Source of the DNA: Streptomyces koelreuteriae
GTDB lineage: Bacteria > Actinomycetota > Actinomycetes > Streptomycetales > Streptomycetaceae
Direction of reading: 5' to 3'
Assembly: GCF_018604545.1 (NCBI RefSeq)
Contig: NZ_CP075896.1
Span: 6,076,001 to 6,140,000, forward strand
DNA: 64,000 bases
Shown here in pieces: positions 8,658 through 16,760 of the stretch. How positions within the stretch are numbered: position 1 is the first letter of the stretch; the number at the start of each line of letters is the position of its first letter. The notes beneath the pieces are model-generated. The model ran no database searches and was not told where the DNA came from. It worked only from the letters and a program-made list of their open reading frames with translations. The translations under genes were made by a program, and so were the position numbers.

Positions 8658-10022
8658 TCACCGGCCTCCTGCCGAACCGACCCAGCGCAGCAACGTCTCC
8701 TCCGCCGACGCCCGGTCGGTGGGGGACAGGTTCGCGATGTCGACGCTGTGATTGCCGCCCGGCACCCACAGCGTCCGGGAGTCGGGACCCCCGGGCCGGA
8801 AGTGCTCGGCCACGGCCGGGTCCTGGGCGCCGTTGACGAACAGCAGCCGGCTGCCGCGGCGGCGGACCCAGCGGTCGATGTCCGGCATGGCGCGCGTGTC
8901 GAAGACCATGGGGATGTCCCGGGGCACGAAGTTGCGCGCCGCGATGCCGTCCGGATGGCGCAGCAGGTCCGCGAGGTGGCCGGTGGGGACATCGCCGTAC
9001 CCGAGCTGCGTGCCGATCTGGTACCAGTACGGGATGTACCGCCCGGCCGCCGTGTCGGCGTACAGGGACAGCCCGGCCCAGTTGTCCAGCCAGGTGTACA
9101 GCTCGTCCGTCGTCGCCTCCGGGCCGGGGATCGCGGCGGTGTCGGCCGGTGTCGCGCGCTGCCAGAACATGAACAGCACCCGTAGCACGGCGATTTCGAA
9201 GGCCTTGTCCGCGCTGCCGACGATGCGGAAGGTGTCGCCGGAGGCGGACGCCCAGGCCTCGTAGCGGGCGACCAGCTCGGCCCGGTGCAGCAGCATCCGG
9301 CGCTGGGCGGCCTTGACGGCCTCACGGGCGGGGGCGGTGCCGACCGTCTCCAGGAAGCGCAGGCAGGCGGAGTCCTCGCGGTCGTCGACGTTGTTCGGGG
9401 CCGAGTAGACCACCGTGCCGTCCACGTCACCGGGGTGGAAGCGCCGGTGGTAGAGGCTCGTCATGCCGCCCTTGCTGCTGCCGGTGGACAGCCACGCGCC
9501 GGGGTAGACCCGGCGGAACAGGCGGACGACGCGGTGGTGGTCGTCGGCGGCCTGGCGGATGGTGAGGTGGGCGTAGCCGGGGTCCGCCGGGCGTGAGACG
9601 CCGAAGTAGCGGTGTTCCACCTGGAGTTGGTTGGCACCCAGCAGCGTCGCCGGTTCGGTGAGCCGCGGGGTGAGGACCGCGTGATAGCCGGTGCTGAACA
9701 GCACCGTGGGCCGGTCGGCGGCGGTGTGGAGCAGGGTGAGGCGCTGCTCGAAGGTGCCGGCCGAGGGGTCGGTGTGGTCGACCGGCTGGCGCAGGCCGAG
9801 GACGAAGTGCCGGTACCCCGCTCCGGCGTCCCGCCGCTCCTCGATCAGCCGCAGTCCGGGCAGCGCCCGCAGGGTGTCCGCGATGTCGGCGTCCGCCGGC
9901 CGGGGCCCTCCGTCCGCCGCCCTCGCCGGTCCGGCCGCCGTGACGGCGAGGCCCGCAGCGGAGACGGCGGAGGCCGCCGAGGCCGCCGAGGTGAGCAGCC
10001 GTCGTCTCGTCCACACGCCCAT
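8658..10022 (-). CDS. Secreted S37 family (tri/tetrapeptidyl aminopeptidase-type) peptidase
   Basis: The protein has 454 residues. The N-terminus (VWTRRRLLTSAASAASAVS) is a twin-arginine-type signal followed by an Ala-rich h-region and a likely AxA cleavage site at about residue 36. The mature part has LGLRQPVDHTDPSAGTFEQR, the nucleophile elbow STGSSKGGM, and a C-terminal GGNHSVDI with the likely catalytic His. This matches peptidase family S37 (PS-10 / prolyl tri-tetrapeptidyl aminopeptidase of Streptomyces). It would trim proline-containing peptides outside the cell. The ATG follows GGGAGGAAAC. Its stop directly abuts the Rsm22 stop. Confidence 0.87.
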   Translation of the reverse strand: MGVWTRRRLLTSAASAASAVSAAGLAVTAAGPARAADGGPRPADADIADTLRALPGLRLIEERRDAGAGYRHFVLGLRQPVDHTDPSAGTFEQRLTLLHTAADRPTVLFSTGYHAVLTPRLTEPATLLGANQLQVEHRYFGVSRPADPGYAHLTIRQAADDHHRVVRLFRRVYPGAWLSTGSSKGGMTSLYHRRFHPGDVDGTVVYSAPNNVDDREDSACLRFLETVGTAPAREAVKAAQRRMLLHRAELVARYEAWASASGDTFRIVGSADKAFEIAVLRVLFMFWQRATPADTAAIPGPEATTDELYTWLDNWAGLSLYADTAAGRYIPYWYQIGTQLGYGDVPTGHLADLLRHPDGIAARNFVPRDIPMVFDTRAMPDIDRWVRRRGSRLLFVNGAQDPAVAEHFRPGGPDSRTLWVPGGNHSVDIANLSPTDRASAEETLLRWVGSAGGR

Positions 10023-10151
10023 CGTGTTTCCTCCCGGGTGTCCGTCGGTCGCGGTGTGCGGTCGCGGTGTCGCGACCGCTTCAGTACATCCGCCGGACGT
10101 CCCGGGAGGATCCCGCGCGCGAGGGGACGCCCTCCCCCGGACGGGGGAGGC

Positions 10152-10364
10152 TCACGACGACCGGCCGGTCGTACCGCCCTCCTGTCCTGCCTGCTGTTGC
10201 TGCCGCTTCTCCTGGAGCTTGCGCAGCAGCTCGCGCTTCTGGGCCTGCGGATCGAGACCGCCGCCGATCCGGCCGCCCCGGCCGTCGCCGCGCAGCGCGC
10301 TGCGGCCGAGGTTCTTGCGTGATCCGCCGACGCCCAGCATGTTTCCGGCTCCGCCTCGGGTCAT
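10152..10364 (-). CDS. Small basic DUF6243-like protein
   Basis: This is a 70-residue, highly charged, glycine-rich protein. It starts MTRGGAGNMLGVGGSRKNL and contains a predicted helical Gln/Lys/Arg-rich tail (LLRKLQEKRQQQQ). It resembles small Streptomyces proteins grouped as DUF6243; no function is known. The start ATG (10362-10364) follows AGGAG at good spacing, whereas longer versions of the frame lack one. It is divergent from the TetR gene, with a 19-bp palindrome between them, so it is a likely regulatory target of that TetR protein. Confidence 0.65.
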   Translation of the reverse strand: MTRGGAGNMLGVGGSRKNLGRSALRGDGRGGRIGGGLDPQAQKRELLRKLQEKRQQQQAGQEGGTTGRSS

Positions 10365-10407
10365 GTCGGGGCTCCTCTCCTGAGTACGTGAGTACGATGG
10401 TGATGCG

Positions 10408-10426
10408 ACGAGACGTTTCGTCTCGT
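10408..10426. promoter_or_regulatory. TetR-type operator palindrome
   Basis: ACGAGACG-TTT-CGTCTCGT forms an 8-bp perfect inverted repeat centred between the divergent DUF6243-like gene and the TetR gene. Position and symmetry are those of a TetR-family autoregulatory operator. The half-site ACGAGAC also occurs in the palindrome at 33617-33635 upstream of another TetR/efflux pair. Confidence 0.65.
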
Positions 10427-10487
10427 TCCTTGCCTTCACCACTGTCAGGCGAGACGCACCGTCTTGTCAACCTGATAAATTCGAGCC

Positions 10488-11117
10488 ATGAGCCCGAAGA
10501 AGCCCGCGCAGCCCGCCCCCGACTCCACCCGGCGCAGCGAGAAGTCCCGCCGCGCCATCTACGACGCCGCCCTCACCCTGGTCGCGGAGGTCGGCTACCC
10601 CAAGACCACCATCGAGGGCATCGCCGCCCGGGCCGGTGTCGGCAAGCAGACGATCTACCGCTGGTGGTCCTCCAAGGCCGACGTCCTGCTGGAGGCCTTC
10701 CTCGACCTGAGCGAACAGGCGTCCCGGGACGCGGGCGGGGAGTACGACTTCGCCATCCCCGACACCGGCGACCTCGCCGCCGACCTCAAGGCCGTCCTGC
10801 GTCTCACCGTCGACCAGCTCCGGGACCCCCGCTTCGAGGGTCCCTCCCGTGCCCTGGCCGCCGAGGGCGTCGTCGACGAGCAGCTGGGCCGCGTCATGGT
10901 GGCCAATCTGCTCGAACCCTCGCTCCGGCTGTACGCCGACCGGGTGCGCGCCGCGCAGGAGGCCGGCCAGGTCCGCCCGGACGTCGACCCGCGCATCGCC
11001 CTCGAACTCTGGGTCTCCCCCCTCGCCCAGCGCTGGCTGCAGTACACCGGCCCGATCTCCTACGAGTACACCGACACCCTCGTCGACTACGCCCTTCAGG
11101 GCCTCGCGCCCCGCTGA
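10488..11117 (+). CDS. TetR/AcrR family transcriptional regulator
   Basis: The protein has 209 residues. The N-terminal DNA-binding domain (residues about 12-60) contains RRAIYDAALTLVAEVGYPKT and the recognition helix IAARAGVGKQTIYRWWSSK. The rest is the helical ligand-binding and dimer domain, with a C-terminal VSPLAQRWLQYTGP segment seen in the TetR_C subgroup that carries IYRWW. It probably represses itself and the divergent small gene through the palindrome at 10408-10426. The last 22 bases overlap the 3' end of the convergent phosphodiesterase gene. Confidence 0.9.
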   Translation: MSPKKPAQPAPDSTRRSEKSRRAIYDAALTLVAEVGYPKTTIEGIAARAGVGKQTIYRWWSSKADVLLEAFLDLSEQASRDAGGEYDFAIPDTGDLAADLKAVLRLTVDQLRDPRFEGPSRALAAEGVVDEQLGRVMVANLLEPSLRLYADRVRAAQEAGQVRPDVDPRIALELWVSPLAQRWLQYTGPISYEYTDTLVDYALQGLAPR

Positions 11118-12016
11118 AAGGCCCTGCGGGCGTCCCGCTGGGCGACCTCCCGGGCCTCCCGGGCCTGCCAGGACTCCCGCTCGGCGATCCGAGCCAGCCG
11201 CCCCGGCGCGTCCGTGATCACCCCGGTGCACCCCAGCTCCAGCACCCGGTCCCGCTGGGTGTCCGTCATCACCGTGTGCGCCCACACCCGCGCGATCCCC
11301 GAGTTCACCGCCCGCACCAGATCCGCGTCGCGCGCCCGGTGGTCCACGTCCAGCAGATCGACGTACGACCGCCAGCGCTCCGGCCGGTCCGTGCGCATCT
11401 GGCGCGCCGAGCGCCACAGCTGGGTGAGCAGGCCGAGGCGGTGGGCGCGCCGGGCCACCCGGGGGTCGTTGGAGTTCACGAAGACCGAGCGGGTCAGGCC
11501 GCGGGCCCGGATCAGAGCGGCCAGCCGGTCCAGACTCCGCGGATCCTTCGCCTCCAGCATCAGCACGATCCGCCCGCCGAAACGGTCCAGGACCTCCGCG
11601 ACCGTCGGCGGCCGCTCCGACCGCCAGCTCCCCGGCAGCACATCCCTCGGGCGCAGCCGTACGCCCTGCCACTCCCGGGCGTCCAGGCCGCGCACCGCGC
11701 CGCCCAGATAGGTGGTGCGGTTCAGGGTCTCGTCGTGGAACACCACCGGCGTGCCGTCGCGCAGCAGCCGGGTGTCGAAGTCCAGCACCTGCGCCGTACC
11801 GCGCCGGTAGGCGGCCATCAGCCCCGCCATGCTGTTCTCGGGGACCTCGTGGGCGCCGCCGCGGTGCGCGACGTAGGTGATCCGGGGGAGCGCCGCCACC
11901 GTCAGCGGGCCGTTGCCCCACTCCAGGGGCAGCGGGGCGGTGCCGTGTGCCGTGAGGGTCAGCGCGACCACGGAAGCCGCGGTGGCCAGGCCCGTCAGCG
12001 CGATCGTTGTGACCAT
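11096..12016 (-). CDS. Glycerophosphodiester phosphodiesterase family protein
   Basis: The protein has 306 residues. An N-terminal hydrophobic segment (TTIALTGLATAASVVALTL) serves as signal or anchor. A GDPD-type TIM barrel follows, with YVAHRGGAHEVPENSMAGL carrying the HRG and PEN metal/substrate residues. FHDETLNRTT supplies the second catalytic His, and MLEAKD lies further down. It would hydrolyse glycerophosphodiesters to glycerol-3-phosphate and an alcohol at the cell surface. The gene is convergent with, and overlaps by 22 bases, the TetR gene. Confidence 0.87.
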   Translation of the reverse strand: MVTTIALTGLATAASVVALTLTAHGTAPLPLEWGNGPLTVAALPRITYVAHRGGAHEVPENSMAGLMAAYRRGTAQVLDFDTRLLRDGTPVVFHDETLNRTTYLGGAVRGLDAREWQGVRLRPRDVLPGSWRSERPPTVAEVLDRFGGRIVLMLEAKDPRSLDRLAALIRARGLTRSVFVNSNDPRVARRAHRLGLLTQLWRSARQMRTDRPERWRSYVDLLDVDHRARDADLVRAVNSGIARVWAHTVMTDTQRDRVLELGCTGVITDAPGRLARIAERESWQAREAREVAQRDARRAFQRGARP

Positions 12017-12208
12017 GGCGATACGGTAGGGCGCTATATCGGGTCAAAGCGGGCAATGACACCGATCTTGGTGCGGCATATGCCTCGCTCGCCCCACCGG
12101 TACCCGTCTCATAGCTCCTGCCCCTGATGTGGGCACTGGCCCCCCGGTGCGCGGGAAGATGGGACCATAGGGCATGCTGTTCCGCACGACGGCGAGGCGA
12201 GGGGATAG

Positions 12209-12937
12209 ATGAGCGCGGAGTTCGGCGGCCGGACCGGCCTTCGGGGCAAACTCACCCAGTGGCTGCGTGCCGGGCGCCCGCCGAAGGAGGCCGCCGGTGA
12301 CGGCGGCCGTGAGGCCCTGCTGCTCGCCGCCGCCGGAGCGGGACTGCCGCTCGCGCCCGCCGCCCACCCGGCCGGCTACCGCTGCTCCTGCGACCGTGTC
12401 GGCTGTCCCACCCCGGCCCGGCACCCCGTGTCCTTCGCCTGGCAGACGCAGTCCACCACCGACCGCGCCCAGATCGAGCGCTGGGCCCGCCATCAGCCCG
12501 AAGCCAACTTCATCACCGCGACCGGCATGATGCACGACGTCCTCGACGTGCCCCTCGACGCCGGTCGCGACGCGTTGGAGCGGCTGCTCGCGGAGGGTGT
12601 CGAGGTCGGGCCGGTCGCCGAGAGCGACGACGGCCGCATGCTCTTCTTCACCCTCACCCGGGGTACGCCCGAGGACGAGGACGAGTGGTGGCCGTGCGAG
12701 CTGGACTGTCACCCCGAGACGGCGGACGAGCACCCCGGGCTGCGCTGGCACTGCCGCGGCTCCTACGTCCTCGTGCCGCCCGCCCGGCTGCCCGGTGACG
12801 GCCAAGCCGTGCGGTGGGTGCGCGGGCCCGAGCACGAGCTGCCCGACCCGTTGAGTCTGCTGGAGGTGCTCACCGAGGTCTGCGGGCGGTACGTCGACGC
12901 CGACTCGGCGGGGTCGGCGTGGCCCTCGCGACGCTGA
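12209..12937 (+). CDS. Bifunctional DNA primase/polymerase (Prim-Pol)-like domain protein
   Basis: The protein has 242 residues. After a basic N-terminus, AAAGAGLPLAPAAHPAGYRC leads to a Cys-rich stretch (CSCDRVGCPTPARHPV) and SFAWQTQSTTDRAQIERWAR, then ANFITATGMMHDVLDVPLD. This order is typical of the short N-terminal primase-polymerase domain proteins found once or twice in Streptomyces chromosomes. Known Prim-Pols make primers in plasmid or phage replication, but here no helicase or replication gene is nearby and catalytic acidic residues are not obvious, so the activity is uncertain. A GAGGGGAT ribosome binding site precedes the ATG. Confidence 0.7.
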   Translation: MSAEFGGRTGLRGKLTQWLRAGRPPKEAAGDGGREALLLAAAGAGLPLAPAAHPAGYRCSCDRVGCPTPARHPVSFAWQTQSTTDRAQIERWARHQPEANFITATGMMHDVLDVPLDAGRDALERLLAEGVEVGPVAESDDGRMLFFTLTRGTPEDEDEWWPCELDCHPETADEHPGLRWHCRGSYVLVPPARLPGDGQAVRWVRGPEHELPDPLSLLEVLTEVCGRYVDADSAGSAWPSRR

Positions 12938-12982
12938 GGCCTCCGAGCCGGGGCGAGTGTTGAGTCGGGCTCAGGCCCTTGG

Positions 12983-13975
12983 TTACGAGCCCTCCGCGGA
13001 CGTCATGCCCTGGATCCGGCCCAGGATCGTCACCTTGCCCTGGCCCTTCGGATCCAGCGCCACCTCGTTGGAGACGAACTCCAGCGTGAGCGACTGCTTG
13101 ATCTCGCCCTTCGTCAGGGCCAGCACGTCCTTGTTGGGGGTCGGGAACTCCGTGCCCGCGTAGGCCGTCTGCTTCTCGTAGTGCCGCGTCGTGAAGAACA
13201 CCAGCGCGCCACCGTCCGTCGTGCGCAGCGCCAGCGGCCCGTAGTCGCCGTTCGTCAGCGGCTCGTCGATGTACTGGGTGACCAGGCCCGGCCTCTTGGT
13301 GTTCTTCTCGCGCAGCGCACGCCACTGGCTGGTGTGCGCGCCGTCCGCGAAGACGGCCCCGCCGTTCTTCAGATACGTCGTGTACGTCTGGCTCAGATCG
13401 CCGGGCTGCGCCGCCAGGCCGGGCGTGTTCACCGGCACCGACTCGGCCCAGCCGTCCGCGTCCTTCTTGAACTCCGGGACCTTGTCGGGGGCGACGAGCG
13501 TCAGGTACGCGACCTGGAAGGGGTCGTCGAGGCTGCTGCGGGTGAACACCAGCAGCCAGCGGGCGGTGCCGCCCTTGTTGCCGGCGGCGTCGACGACGAA
13601 CCAGCGGGGCCAGCCGGCCTTCTTCGGGATCGTGAACTTCGCGTCCGTCAGCTTCAGTGCTGAGTGGTTCGGGTTGCCGCCCGGGTTGTTCTTCCGGCCG
13701 GCCTCCAGACGAGCCGTGTCGATGTCGGCGAGGGCGCCGGTGGTGTGCTCGGCGTCCAGGGAGGCGTCGTAGGCCTTGTCGGCCTCGTTGTACGCGGCCG
13801 TGAACTCCTGGAGGGCCTTGGCGGCTTCGGCGCGGGTCGTGGACGGGAGGATCTCCCGTTCGCCGTGCACGACGACGCATCCGCTCGCCGTCAACGACAA
13901 AGCGGTCACCGAGGCCGATATGAGGCTCCTCCGGCCCAGCGTGCGGAGTGTTCGAGGGTCGCGATCCCTGATCAT
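12983..13975 (-). CDS. Predicted lipoprotein of unknown function
   Basis: The protein has 330 residues. The N-terminus is basic with a hydrophobic segment ending in SLTASGC, a lipobox-like site that would be lipidated at Cys33. The mature protein begins with a predicted helical TRAEAAKALQEFTAAYNEADKAYDASL, followed by strand-rich sequence (TDAKFTIPKKAGWPRWFVV). A Tyr/Thr-rich QTYTTYLKNG and a C-terminal valine-rich part follow. It does not look like a solute-binding protein. Similar proteins are widespread in Streptomyces without known function. The tandem repeat array at 14061-14340 lies about 85 bases upstream of its start. Confidence 0.75.
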   Translation of the reverse strand: MIRDRDPRTLRTLGRRSLISASVTALSLTASGCVVVHGEREILPSTTRAEAAKALQEFTAAYNEADKAYDASLDAEHTTGALADIDTARLEAGRKNNPGGNPNHSALKLTDAKFTIPKKAGWPRWFVVDAAGNKGGTARWLLVFTRSSLDDPFQVAYLTLVAPDKVPEFKKDADGWAESVPVNTPGLAAQPGDLSQTYTTYLKNGGAVFADGAHTSQWRALREKNTKRPGLVTQYIDEPLTNGDYGPLALRTTDGGALVFFTTRHYEKQTAYAGTEFPTPNKDVLALTKGEIKQSLTLEFVSNEVALDPKGQGKVTILGRIQGMTSAEGS

Positions 13976-14060
13976 CGGGTGCCTTCACCTTCCCCTTTCC
14001 GGAGGCGAACCCTACCGGGTGCCTCCGGCGGTTGGGGCGGGGTGGGTAGGTCTGGCCCTG

Positions 14061-14340
14061 CGTCTGTGCCTGACGTCGGGTGGTGGGTTCGCGCCTGACG
14101 GCGGGTGGTGCGTCTGTGCCTGACGTCGGGTGGTGGGTTCGCGCCTGACGGCGGGTGGTGCGTCTGTGCCTGACGTCGGGTGGTGGGTTCGCGCCTGACG
14201 GCGGGTGGTGCGTCTGTGCCTGACGTCGGGTGGTGGGTTCGCGCCTGACGGCGGGTGGTGCGTCTGTGCCTGACGTCGGGTGGTGGGTTCGCGTCCGACG
14301 TCGGGTGGCGCGTCCGCGCCTAGGCGCCGGTGGTGGGTCG
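14061..14340. repeat. 50-bp tandem repeat array built from two 25-bp half units
   Basis: Four identical 50-bp units occupy 14061-14260, followed by a unit with a few changes (14261-14310) and a degraded partial unit. Each unit is itself two related 25-mers sharing the core CCTGACGTCGGGTGGTG or CCTGACGGCGGGTGGTG, so the array has a 25-bp sub-period. The copies have no spacers, which excludes a CRISPR array. The array lies between efeU and the lipoprotein gene and is non-coding by context, although frames through it stay open because 50 is not a multiple of 3 and the sequence lacks stops. Confidence 0.95.
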
Positions 14341-14659
14341 GGGCCGCGCCGGGGGGTGTCCGTCCTCGGAACGGCGCGATGGGGTCGGGGACCAATTGAC
14401 TGTTCGTTGACGCGCCAACCGCTGCGGGCGGACACCCCCCGACACGTCCCCTTCTCGCCGTACGCGGGTGCGGGCGCGTCGTGGCGCTCCGCCAGCCGCC
14501 GCACCCGCCCTGGCTGCCGCAGGCCGCCGCGCGGGCCCGCCCTCGCCGCCTGGCCGCGGGCCCGCCCTGCCGCCCCCGCTGCGGGCATGCGTGCCGCTAG
14601 GGGCGGCACGGGTGGGCGCAGCGGCACCCCGCCACGCCGGGCTGCGGACCCACCCGGCC
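14341..14659. other. Non-coding GC-rich interval downstream of efeU
   Basis: No gene is supported here. The stretch contains many runs of C and G, a terminator-like hairpin at 14590-14610 (annotated separately) and no promoter-like or repeat structure that I can recognise. Confidence 0.6.
14590..14610 (-). terminator. Terminator-like hairpin after efeU
   Basis: CGTGCCGC-TAGGG-GCGGCACG is an 8-bp perfect stem with a 5-base loop, about 50 bases past the efeU stop. There is no U-tract, as is common in Streptomyces. Confidence 0.5.
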
Positions 14660-15502
14660 TCAGCTGTCCCGGGTCGGGTCTGTAATTGCCCGGCGTTGTA
14701 CGAGGCCCGAGGGGGCAAGGAACAGGGCCAGGGTCGGGATCAGGTACAGGAGCCATACCGTCACCTGGAGGACCGTCGGGTCGGGCTGGAAGTTGAGGAT
14801 GCCCTTGAGGAGGGTGCCGTACCAGCTGTCCGGAGGGATCGTGCCGGAGATGTCGAAGGCCCTGTTCGTGAGGCCGGGCAGGAAGTCGGCCTCCTGGAGG
14901 TCGTGGACGCCGTACGCCAGTACACCCGCGGCGACGACCACGAGCATGCCGCCGGTCCACGTGAAGAACCTCGCCAGGTTGATCCGCAGCGCGCCCCGGT
15001 AGAACAGCCAGCCCAGCAGCACTGCCGTGGCAAGGCCGAGACCCACACCGACCAGCGGCCGGGGCGTGCCGTCGCTCGCCGCGTGGACCGAGGCCCAGAC
15101 GAACAGGGCCGTTTCCAGGCCCTCCCGCCCCACGGCCAGGAACGCCGTCGCGACCAGCGCCCCCGTCCCCATCGCCAGCGCCGCGTCCAGCCTGCCGTGC
15201 AGCTCCGCCTTGAGATGCCGTGCGGTGCGGCGCATCCAGAACACCATCCACGTCACGAGTCCGACCGCGACGATGGAGAGGGAGCCCCCGAGCGCCTCCT
15301 GGGCCTGGAACGTCAGCTCCTGGGAGCCGAATTCGAGCGCGCAGCCGAAACCGAGGGACAGGGCGATCGCGACCCCGATGCCGGTCCAGATCGGCTTCAG
15401 GGCGTCCCTGCGGTCCGTCTTGACCAGATAGGCGATGAGGATGCAGACGACGAGGCTCGCCTCAAGACCCTCGCGCAGGCCGATCAGGTAGTTGGAGAAC
15501 AT
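14660..15502 (-). CDS. efeU: Iron permease EfeU (FTR1 family)
   Basis: The protein has 280 residues and about seven membrane helices. Both iron-translocation motifs of the FTR1/EfeU family are visible: LREGLEAS in helix 1 (residues about 8-15) and VGREGLETALF in helix 4. EfeU moves iron through the cytoplasmic membrane with EfeO and EfeB. The start ATG (15500-15502) lies five bases past the efeB stop, so it is the last gene of the efeO-efeB-efeU operon. The gene order O-B-U and the leftward direction place its control at the iron boxes near 17950. Confidence 0.93.
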   Translation of the reverse strand: MFSNYLIGLREGLEASLVVCILIAYLVKTDRRDALKPIWTGIGVAIALSLGFGCALEFGSQELTFQAQEALGGSLSIVAVGLVTWMVFWMRRTARHLKAELHGRLDAALAMGTGALVATAFLAVGREGLETALFVWASVHAASDGTPRPLVGVGLGLATAVLLGWLFYRGALRINLARFFTWTGGMLVVVAAGVLAYGVHDLQEADFLPGLTNRAFDISGTIPPDSWYGTLLKGILNFQPDPTVLQVTVWLLYLIPTLALFLAPSGLVQRRAITDPTRDS

Positions 15503-15507
15503 CGGGT

Positions 15508-16749
15508 CTACGCCTCCCCGGAGAACAGCGTCCGGCCCCACCAGTCGTCCTTGTCGCGGACGCCCGGCGGGATCGCGAAGAGCGCCGAACTCACGTGCTG
15601 GATGTACTCGTTGAGCGCGTCTGTCGCCAGATTGCGCTGGATCGGGATGAAGCCCTCGCGGACGTCCCGCTGGTAGGCCAGGAAGAACAGGCCCGCGTCC
15701 AGGCGGCCGAGGCGGTCCGTGCCGTCGGTGAAGGAGTAGCCGCGGCGGAGGATCGTCGCCCCCCGGTTGGAGTCGGGGTGCGCGAGCCGGACGTGTGCGT
15801 CGGGCTTCATCGCCTTGAGGAACGGCTCGTCGCGCTCCTTCGCCTTGCCGACCGGGGCGCCCTCGCCCTTGTCGCGGCCGAAGATGTCCTCCTGCTCCTG
15901 GAGCGAGGTGCGGTCCCACGGCTCGATGTGCATACGGATGCGGCGGGCGACGAGGTAGGAGCCGCCGGTCATCCAGGACGGGCCGCCGTCCTTCTCGGAC
16001 ACCCAGACGTGCTTGCGCAAGCGGTCCGTCTCCGTGCCCGCGATGTTGCGCGTGCCGTCCTTGAAGCCCATCAGGTTGCGCGGGGTCTGCGCCTCGGGCG
16101 TCGTCGAGGACGTCTTGCCGAAGCCGAGCTGCGACCAGCGGATGACCACCTTGCCGAATCCGATACGGGCCAGGTTGCGGATCGCGTGCACGGCGATTTG
16201 CGGATCGTCCGCGCAGGCCTGGACACAGAGGTCGCCGCCGCTGCGGGCCGTGTCGAGGTTGTCGCCCGCGAACTTCGGCAGGTCGATCAGTGCTTCGGGC
16301 CGGTGGTCCGTGAGGCCGAACCTCTCGAACAGGGTCGGGCCGAAGCCGATCGTGAGCGTCAGGCGGGAGGGTCTGAGGCCCAGGGCCTCGCCCGTGTCGT
16401 CCGGGGGCGCCTCGGGCAGCCCGCCGTAGGCGCCCTCGCCGACCGGGTGCCCGGCCGTCATCCGCCGGGCGGCCTGCGTCCAGTCCTTGAGCAGTTGGAC
16501 GAACTGCGCGCGGTCGTCGGTCGTCACGTCGAACGCGGCGAAGTGCAGGCGGTCCTGGACCGGGGTGGCGATGCCCGCCTGGTGCATGCCGTGGAAGGGG
16601 ACCGCCGCTCCGGGGTCTGCCGGGGCTGCGTCGTTGCCGTGGGCCAGGGCGACCGCTCCGCCTGCCGTGGCGGCGCCGAGCGCCAGGCCCGCGCCGCCCC
16701 AGCCGAGCAGTGAACGGCGGGAGGGGGACGGTGGGTTGGTGTCCGTCAT
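15508..16749 (-). CDS. efeB: EfeB, Dyp-type peroxidase / deferrochelatase
   Basis: The protein has 413 residues. The twin-arginine signal SRRSLLGWGGAGLALGAA shows folded export by the Tat system. The Dyp-type heme peroxidase signature GFKDGTRN is present, with the distal Asp of the GxxDG motif. The following region (HIEPWDRTSLQEQEDIFG) and the C-terminal FFLAYQRDVREGFIPIQ are also typical. EfeB binds heme outside the membrane and oxidises ferrous iron or extracts iron from heme for the EfeU route. It sits 11 bases after efeO and 5 bases before efeU. Confidence 0.94.
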   Translation of the reverse strand: MTDTNPPSPSRRSLLGWGGAGLALGAATAGGAVALAHGNDAAPADPGAAVPFHGMHQAGIATPVQDRLHFAAFDVTTDDRAQFVQLLKDWTQAARRMTAGHPVGEGAYGGLPEAPPDDTGEALGLRPSRLTLTIGFGPTLFERFGLTDHRPEALIDLPKFAGDNLDTARSGGDLCVQACADDPQIAVHAIRNLARIGFGKVVIRWSQLGFGKTSSTTPEAQTPRNLMGFKDGTRNIAGTETDRLRKHVWVSEKDGGPSWMTGGSYLVARRIRMHIEPWDRTSLQEQEDIFGRDKGEGAPVGKAKERDEPFLKAMKPDAHVRLAHPDSNRGATILRRGYSFTDGTDRLGRLDAGLFFLAYQRDVREGFIPIQRNLATDALNEYIQHVSSALFAIPPGVRDKDDWWGRTLFSGEA

Positions 16750-16760
16750 GGTGTGTCCCG

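Noticed and set aside
12209..12937. Evidence of a plasmid or phage replication module
   Set aside because: The Prim-Pol-like protein stands alone among chromosomal genes, with no helicase, Rep or phage genes nearby.
12983..13975. The lipoprotein as the missing heme-binding protein HmuT
   Set aside because: It lacks the two-lobe solute-binding pattern of HmuT/FecB proteins and is separated from hmuUV by the efe operon and the repeat array, with no iron box.
14061..14340. CRISPR array
   Set aside because: The repeats are directly joined without unique spacers, have a 25-bp sub-period, and no cas genes are present.
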